Positions 55,083 through 64,000 of a stretch of DNA of 64,000 bases are shown here, in pieces. The stretch is taken from contig NZ_FOBF01000022.1 in assembly GCF_900109355.1 (NCBI RefSeq), positions 105,604-169,603 of the forward strand. Direction: 5' to 3'. The notes under the pieces were generated by a model, which worked only from the letters and a program-made list of their open reading frames with translations, was not told where the DNA came from and did not search any database. Both the position numbers and the translations under genes were made by a program. This DNA comes from Nonomuraea pusilla. Lineage in GTDB: Bacteria; Actinomycetota; Actinomycetes; Streptosporangiales; Streptosporangiaceae. Each line of letters starts with the position of its first letter. The first letter of the stretch is position 1.

Positions 55083-55643
55083 ATGGATTGGACACGTGTG
55101 TACCGCGACATCGTCGACTTCGCCCTCGCCACCCCCGGATGGCTGCACACCTTCGCCGAGGTGGGCACCGACGCCGGGCTGTTCATCTTCGCGGCGCTGT
55201 TCGTGCTGTGCTGGTGGCGGGCCTGGAACGCCCCCGCGCGGGACCTCGCGATCGCCATCGCCGGTCCCGCCGGGATCGTGGGGGCGTACCTCGTGAGCGA
55301 GATCGCCAAGGTGTTCATCAGGGAGGAGCGGCCCTGCCGCGGCATCACCACGATCGCGGTGTGCCCGCCGGCCGGCGACTGGTCGTTCCCCAGCAACCAC
55401 TCGGTGATCGCCGCCGGCGCGGCGGCCACGCTCGTCCTGGCCTGGCGCGCCCTGGCCTGGGTGGTGCTGCCGCTCGCCGCGCTGATGGCGTTCTCGCGCG
55501 TGTTCGTGGGCGTGCACTACCCGCACGACGTGGCCGGCGGCTTCCTCCTCGGCCTGGTGCTCGCCCCGCTGTTCACGCTGGTGCTCGTCGGAGCCGTCAC
55601 GCCCGTGGTGCGGCTCGCCCGAACGCGTCTGTCGCCGCGATGA
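55083..55643 (+). CDS. PAP2-family membrane phosphatase
   Basis: A 186-residue protein with about five membrane helices and the three PAP2 motifs: KVFIREERP, PSNHS and SRVFVGVHYPHD. The size and motif spacing fit an undecaprenyl-pyrophosphate phosphatase-like (BcrC/YbjG) or phosphatidic acid phosphatase. The active site should face outside. It overlaps the convergent aminopeptidase gene by 47 bases. Confidence 0.9.
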   Translation: MDWTRVYRDIVDFALATPGWLHTFAEVGTDAGLFIFAALFVLCWWRAWNAPARDLAIAIAGPAGIVGAYLVSEIAKVFIREERPCRGITTIAVCPPAGDWSFPSNHSVIAAGAAATLVLAWRALAWVVLPLAALMAFSRVFVGVHYPHDVAGGFLLGLVLAPLFTLVLVGAVTPVVRLARTRLSPR

Positions 55644-56568
55644 GCCTGTCGAGGATGCCGGGCTCGCTGTAGGCGTGCCCGGCGTCGTCCACCACGTGGA
55701 ACTCCGCCTCCGGCCAGGCCCGGTGCAGGTCCCAGGCCGTGGACATCGGGGTGCACGCGTCGTAGCGGCCCTGCACGATCACCGCGGGGATGTGCCTGAT
55801 CCGGTGCACCTCCCTGATGAGCTGCTCCGGCTCGAACCACCCGCCGTGCGTGAAGTAGTGGTTCTCGATCCTGGCGAACGCCACCGCCCTGCGGTCCTCG
55901 CCGAACTCCTCCACCAGCGACGGGTCGGGCCGCAGCGTGATCGTGCCGCCCTCCCACCGCGCCCACGCCTTGGCCGCGGCCACCCGCGCCGCGTCGTCGT
56001 CGCCCTCCAGCCGCTTGCGGAACGCGCCCATCAGGTCGTCGCGCTCCTCCGGCGGGATCGGCGCCACGTAGCTCTCCCACAGGTCGGGGAACAGGTGGGA
56101 GGCGCCCTCCTGGTAGAACCAGCGCAGCTCGGAGGGGCGCAGCGTGAAGATGCCGCGCAGCACCAGCTCCGTCGTCCTCTCCGGGTGCGTCTGGGCGTAC
56201 GCGAGGGCCAGCGCGCTGCCCCAGGAACCGCCGAACACCTGCCACCGGTCGACGCCCAGGTGCTCGCGCAGCCGCTCCATGTCGGCCACCAGCCGCCAGG
56301 TGGTGTTGGCCGCCAGCGACGTGGCCGGGTCGCTCGCGTGCGGCAGGCTGCGCCCGCAGTTGCGCTGGTCGAACAGGACGATCCGGTAGATCTCGGGGTC
56401 CCACTGCCGGCGGTGCTTGGCGTTGCACCCGCTCCCCGGCCCTCCGTGCAGCATCACGGCGGGCTTGCCCTCCGGGTTGCCGCAGACTTCCCAGTAGATC
56501 CGGTTGCCATCGCCGACATCGAGCATGCCCGACTCGTACGGCTCGATCGGCGGGTACAGCGTTCTCAT
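55597..56568 (-). CDS. pip: Prolyl aminopeptidase
   Basis: A 323-residue alpha/beta hydrolase of family S33. MRTLYPPIEPYESGMLDVGD is the typical start; ATG 56568 is chosen over GTG 56586. HGGPGSGCN, DQRNCGRS, nucleophile Ser in GGSWGSALALAY, Asp in VQGRYDACTP and His in DDAGHAYSE complete the site. It removes N-terminal proline from peptides in the cytoplasm. Its 3' end overlaps the PAP2 gene. Confidence 0.94.
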   Translation of the reverse strand: MRTLYPPIEPYESGMLDVGDGNRIYWEVCGNPEGKPAVMLHGGPGSGCNAKHRRQWDPEIYRIVLFDQRNCGRSLPHASDPATSLAANTTWRLVADMERLREHLGVDRWQVFGGSWGSALALAYAQTHPERTTELVLRGIFTLRPSELRWFYQEGASHLFPDLWESYVAPIPPEERDDLMGAFRKRLEGDDDAARVAAAKAWARWEGGTITLRPDPSLVEEFGEDRRAVAFARIENHYFTHGGWFEPEQLIREVHRIRHIPAVIVQGRYDACTPMSTAWDLHRAWPEAEFHVVDDAGHAYSEPGILDRLIAATDAFGRAAPRA

Positions 56569-56596
56569 GCCCCCTGATCCTGCCACGCGCCCGCGG

Positions 56597-57199
56597 TCAG
56601 GCCCTGCGCCAGGAGTGGCGGGCCAGGAAGGAGCGGTCGCCGGTGGCGTACTCGTGGAAGGCCCGCCGCACCTCCTCCAGCTCCGGCACCGCGGTCGCCG
56701 ACAGCTCCGACTCCTTGTACTCCAGCTCGTAGCCCCCTCCGCCGTCAGAGGAGACGTCAGGGGAGACCTGGATGAAGTGGCGGCCGAACACCACCAGAGC
56801 GACGAACGGGTTCTGCGGCGACATGGTGGCCAGCACGTCGTGCACCAGGCCCAGGTCGGGATCGTGGACGATCATGCCGTCGCCGGTGTGGAGCTGCATG
56901 CCCTCGTACGCGCCGAGCGGGCCGACGTTGTGCACCAGGTCGCGCTGCGGGTCGTAGCAGACCAGGCCGTGCTCTCTGGCGACCGCGTACACCCGGGCGG
57001 ACATCTCGTCCATGGTGTCGAGGTCCATCGTCACCAGGACGTGCCCCGGGTACACCGTGACCTCGCCCGGCAACTCCTTGGCGACCTCCGGCACCGGCCC
57101 GTGCGCGGGCTCGGTCTTCTTCACCGCCAGATATGCCGCACGCGCCTGGTCCCGGCTGATCGGCACCGGCTCGTCCCAGACCATCAACTCAACGCTCAC
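56597..57199 (-). CDS. Conserved hypothetical protein
   Basis: A 200-residue soluble protein from GTG 57199 (VELMVWDEPVPISRDQARAAYL); ATG 57220 in frame would add seven residues. I recognise no enzyme motif. It looks alpha/beta with a segment VREHGLVCYDPQRDLVHNVG-like, and a Gly/Ser loop SSDGGGG. Similar short proteins of unknown role occur in actinobacteria. Acidic, without signal or membrane segment. Same strand as pip, 28 bases upstream, so may be co-transcribed. Confidence 0.7.
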   Translation of the reverse strand: MSVELMVWDEPVPISRDQARAAYLAVKKTEPAHGPVPEVAKELPGEVTVYPGHVLVTMDLDTMDEMSARVYAVAREHGLVCYDPQRDLVHNVGPLGAYEGMQLHTGDGMIVHDPDLGLVHDVLATMSPQNPFVALVVFGRHFIQVSPDVSSDGGGGYELEYKESELSATAVPELEEVRRAFHEYATGDRSFLARHSWRRA

Positions 57200-57273
57200 T
57201 GGTCCATCTTGTCGAATCATCGCCAGGTTCGTACGTGGCTACCAGCAAGAATCCGCAAACCTACCGCATCGGC

Positions 57274-57702
57274 CTACGCCGTCGGGCGCGGCTTCTCCGA
57301 CTCCGGCACCAGCCGTGCCGTGCAGTGCGCGCACCGCCGCGCCTCGGCGGGGATCTCCGACAGGCACTCCGGGCACTGCTTCGTCGTGGCGGCCCGGTCG
57401 CGCTCGAACAGGTGGACGAGCCGCTGCACCGGCACGACGATCAGCCAGTACACGACCGCGGCGATGACGAGGAAGCTGATCAGGTGGTTGACGAAGTCGC
57501 CGTACCTGAACTGGCTGCCGTTGACGGTGAAGGAGTAGTCGGCGAAGTCCGGCTTCCTGCCGCCCGTGACGGCCCCGATCAGCGGCGTGATCAGGTCGGC
57601 CACGAGCGCCTGCACCAGCCCGCTGAACGTGGCGCCGACGATGACCGCCACGGCGAGGTCGACGATGTTGCCCCGGAGTAAGAACTTCTTGAATCCGCCC
57701 AT
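57274..57702 (-). CDS. mscL: Large-conductance mechanosensitive channel with C-terminal zinc ribbon
   Basis: A 142-residue MscL. N-terminal amphipathic helix FKKFLLRGNIVDLAVAVIVG then TM1, a periplasmic loop and TM2 (FLVIAAVVYWLIVVP). After TM2 two CxxC pairs (CPECLSEIP, then CAHC) form a zinc-ribbon-like tail, a known variant. It opens under membrane tension to release solutes. It is divergent from the trehalose operon 197 bases away, a sensible pairing for osmotic balance. Confidence 0.94.
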   Translation of the reverse strand: MGGFKKFLLRGNIVDLAVAVIVGATFSGLVQALVADLITPLIGAVTGGRKPDFADYSFTVNGSQFRYGDFVNHLISFLVIAAVVYWLIVVPVQRLVHLFERDRAATTKQCPECLSEIPAEARRCAHCTARLVPESEKPRPTA

Positions 57703-57829
57703 GGGAGCGGCACATTGCCGGGCGCGGCCGGTTGAAACCCCAGGCCGAGGGCCGCGGCGTCCTGGCAGGTCAGCGGGCCGACGCGAGTAACCGCCCGGCC
57801 CCCGTGGAAGGAAAGGTGCGTGATCAGCC

Positions 57830-57845
57830 GCCCGGCGCGCCGGGC
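57830..57845. promoter_or_regulatory. 16-bp perfect palindrome between mscL and glgX
   Basis: GCCCGGCGCGCCGGGC is a perfect inverted repeat 54 bases before the glgX ATG, in the divergent region 57703-57899. It could be an operator or a stable hairpin in the leader. The rest of the region shows no clear promoter; two GGAAC motifs lie at about 57864-57871. Confidence 0.4.
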
Positions 57846-57899
57846 TTGTCGGCGAGACCGGGGGAACGGAACATGGGGAGAGACCGCAAGGGAGCCTCG

Positions 57900-59985
<2,086 letters not shown>

Positions 59986-59993
<8 letters not shown>

Positions 59994-62221
59994 ACCCGTC
60001 TCGACCTACCGCCTCCAGCTGACCCCCGACCTCGGCTTCGCCCAGGTCGCGGAGCTCGCCCCCTACCTGCGCGACCTCGGCGTCACCCACGTCTACCTGT
60101 CGCCGGTCCTCCAGGCCGTGCCCGGGTCGCGGCACGGCTACGACGTCACCGACCACTCCCGCATCCGCGAGGAGTTCGGCGGCGCCGCCGGGTTCCGCGA
60201 GATGGCGGAGCGGCTCGCCGCCCACGACCTCGGCGTCGTCGTGGACATCGTGCCCAACCACATGAACACGGTGAACGACAGGTTCTGGTCCGTGCTCAAG
60301 GACGGCCCCGCCTCGCCGTACGCCGCCTGGTTCGACATCCACTGGGTGGACGGCGAGGTCGCGCTGCCCGTGCTCGGCGACGACGTCAAGCCCGTGGTGG
60401 ACGGCGACGTGCTGCGCTACCACGAGCACACCTTCCCGTACCCCGGCCACTACCGGCTGGTCGACTGGCGCGAAGGGCCCGGGTACCGGCGCTTCTTCGA
60501 CGTGTCCACCCTGATCGGGCTGCGCGTCGAGGACCCCGCCGTGCTCTTCGCCACCCACGAGGTGATCTTCTGGCTGCTCGACGAGGGACTCGTCGACGGC
60601 TTGCGCGTCGACCACCCCGACGGGCTGGCCGACCCGCGCGGCTACCTGCGGCGGCTGCGCGAGCGCACCGGCGGGGCCTGGACCGTCGTCGAGAAGATCC
60701 TCATCGGCGACGAGCGGCTGCCCGCCGACTGGCCCTGCGACGGCACCACCGGCTACGAGGTGCTCAACCGCGTCACCGGGCTGTTCGTCGACCCCTCGGG
60801 CGCCGAGCCGCTGGTCGAGCTGTTCACCGAGATGACCGGCAGGACCGAGGGCTACCCCGCCGTCGTGGCGCGGGCCAAACGAGACGTGCTCGACCTGTTC
60901 TTCCGCGCCGAGGTGAACCGCCTCGCCGCCGCCGCCTCCTGCCCGCCCGAAGCCGTCGCCGAACTGCTCGCCGCCATGCCCGTCTACCGGGCGTACGTGG
61001 TGCCGGGCGAGCCGCCGCCCCCCGAGTCCGTCGAGATCGTCGAACGCGCCGCCGCCTCCTGCCCGCCCCACCTCCAGCCCGCCGTCCAGTCCCTCGTCCA
61101 GCAGGTCCTGTACGGCCCGCCCGAGATCGTCACCCGCTTCCAGCAGGCGTGCGGCCCCGTCATGGCGAAGGGCGTCGAGGACACCGCGCTCTACCGGTGG
61201 TACCCGCTGGCCTGCCTCAACGAGGTCGGCGGCGAGCCCGACCGGTTCGGCCTCACCCCCGACGAGTTCCACGCGTACTGCGCGCTGATGCGCCCCCACA
61301 CCATGACCACGCTGTCCACCCACGACACCAAACGCTCCGAGGACGTCAGGGCGCGGCTCGCCGTCCTGTCCGAGATGCCCCGCGAATGGGCCGTCACCGT
61401 CAAGGAATGGTCGGCCGCCCTCAGCTTCGACCCCGACCTCGACTACCTCGCCTGGCAGAACCTCATGGCCGCCTGGCCCATCTCCGCCGAGCGGTTCGCC
61501 GACCACCTGCTCAAGGCCGCCCGCGAGGCCAAGACCGCCATCTCCTGGGTCGACCCCGACCCCGGCTACGAGCGGCGGCTGCGCGAGTTCGCCCACGCCG
61601 CCGTGCGGCTGCCCGTCGGCGAGTTCACCGGGCGGATCGACCCGTTCGCGATGTCCAACTCGCTCGGCGCCAAGCTCGTCCAGCTCATGATGCCCGGCGT
61701 CCCCGACGTCTACCAGGGCAACGAGACCACCGACTTCTCGCTCGTCGACCCCGACAACCGGCGGCCCGTGACCTACCCGAGGACCCCCGAGACATCCTGG
61801 GACGCCGCCAAGCTCCTCGTCACCGGGCAGGCGCTGCGGCTGCGCCGCAGGCTCGGGGGAGGGGGCGCCCACCTGCCGCTGCGGGCCGAGGGCGAGGCGG
61901 CGGAGCACGCCGTCGCCTTCGCCAGAGGCTCCGCCGACACGCCGGAACGGCCCCGCGCCGTCGCCGTCGCCACCCGGCTGCCCGTCCGCCTCGCCCGCAG
62001 AGCCCTCGTCCGCACCGCCGCGGCGCCCCTCGGGGACGGTGTCGGGGGCGGGGCCGTCGCGGAGCCCGATCCCGCCGAGGACATGCGGCTCGGATGGGGC
62101 GCCACCACGCTGACCCTGCCCCACGGCCGCTGGCGCGACCTGCTCACCGGGACCGTCCACACCGGACGCGTCCCCCTCGGACACCTGCTCGGCCGCTATC
62201 CCGTCGCACTCCTGGAGAGAC

Positions 62222-62232
<11 letters not shown>
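59986..62232 (+). CDS. treY: Maltooligosyl trehalose synthase
   Basis: A 748-residue GH13 enzyme. GTG 59986 gives MSRPVSTYRLQLTPDLGF, the TreY start. VYLSPVLQAVPGSRHGYDV, DIVPNHM, LRVDHPDGLADP with the nucleophile Asp, VVEKIL with the acid/base Glu, and STHDTKRSEDVRARL are diagnostic. It turns the reducing end of a maltodextrin into a trehalose unit. About 60 residues near 640-700 are Ala/Arg-rich and vary in this family. It overlaps treZ by 11 bases. Confidence 0.96.
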
Positions 62233-63934
<1,702 letters not shown>

Positions 63935-63948
63935 AGCCCCCACCGGTC

Positions 63949-64000
63949 ACCACCCCCACCGCCAATCAACCCACCCACCCACCCACCCAGCCACCCACCC
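63949..64000. repeat. C/A-rich simple repeat after treZ
   Basis: After the treZ stop the plus strand becomes almost G-free, ending in a run of CCCA units (ACCCACCCACCCACCCA and similar) that continues to the window edge. No gene is seen in it. Confidence 0.75.

Overview
The window is high-GC (roughly 70% or more) chromosomal DNA with strong third-position GC, many GTG starts, ATGA/GTGA stop-start overlaps, leaderless promoters and IdeR/DmdR-type iron boxes. This fits an actinomycete. A myxochelin-type siderophore locus, several LacI/ROK-controlled sugar ABC operons, an F420-type oxidoreductase and a family of SAM-dependent methyltransferases typical of actinomycetes suggest Streptosporangiaceae, perhaps Nonomuraea. 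That placement is inference. I see no rRNA, tRNA, CRISPR array, phage or insertion sequence. No gene-free stretch exceeds about 240 bases.

Left part (1-15.1 kb): two sugar-uptake loci. A secreted multidomain GH87 alpha-1,3-glucanase (cut by the window edge) is divergent from a LacI regulator, a sugar-binding lipoprotein, two permeases and a GH13 alpha-glucosidase. This reads as an alpha-glucan utilisation system. Next comes a cellobiose-type operon on the minus strand: lipoprotein, two permeases, GH1 beta-glucosidase, LacI regulator and an APH-fold kinase, headed by two GAGAGCG/CGCTCTC palindromes. Neither ABC system has its own ATPase, as expected if a shared MsiK-type ATPase lies elsewhere.

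15.3-26.9 kb: an iron-regulated catecholate siderophore region. It has a siderophore-binding lipoprotein, two FecCD permeases, 2,3-dihydroxybenzoate genes (dhbA, C, E, B), a free-standing aryl carrier protein and a C-A-PCP-reductase NRPS whose adenylation pocket looks lysine-like. The predicted product is myxochelin-like. Three places carry iron boxes, one of them a perfect 19-bp palindrome.

27-33.5 kb: a signalling island with a membrane Ser/Thr kinase, an orphan DNA methyltransferase with HTH and target-recognition-like regions followed by a second kinase, a divergent PP2C phosphatase, and a CHAP-domain membrane protein that appears to start at CTG.

33.5-41.1 kb: mixed metabolism: glucose-dehydrogenase-like MDR enzyme, fused isobutyryl-CoA mutase IcmF, thiol peroxidase, LLM oxidoreductase, SAM methyltransferase and a BtuF-like protein without a signal peptide.

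41.1-53.8 kb: a third sugar locus with a ROK regulator, ABC transporter, two sugar isomerase/epimerases, two MDR dehydrogenases, a Gfo/Idh/MocA dehydrogenase and a GH63-like hydrolase of the mannosyl/glucosylglycerate hydrolase type. It lies beside gpgS and a GT4 glycosyltransferase.

53.8-64 kb: universal stress protein, small unknown protein, PAP2 phosphatase, prolyl aminopeptidase, unknown protein, mscL, and the glgX-treY-treZ operon that turns glycogen or maltooligosaccharides into trehalose.
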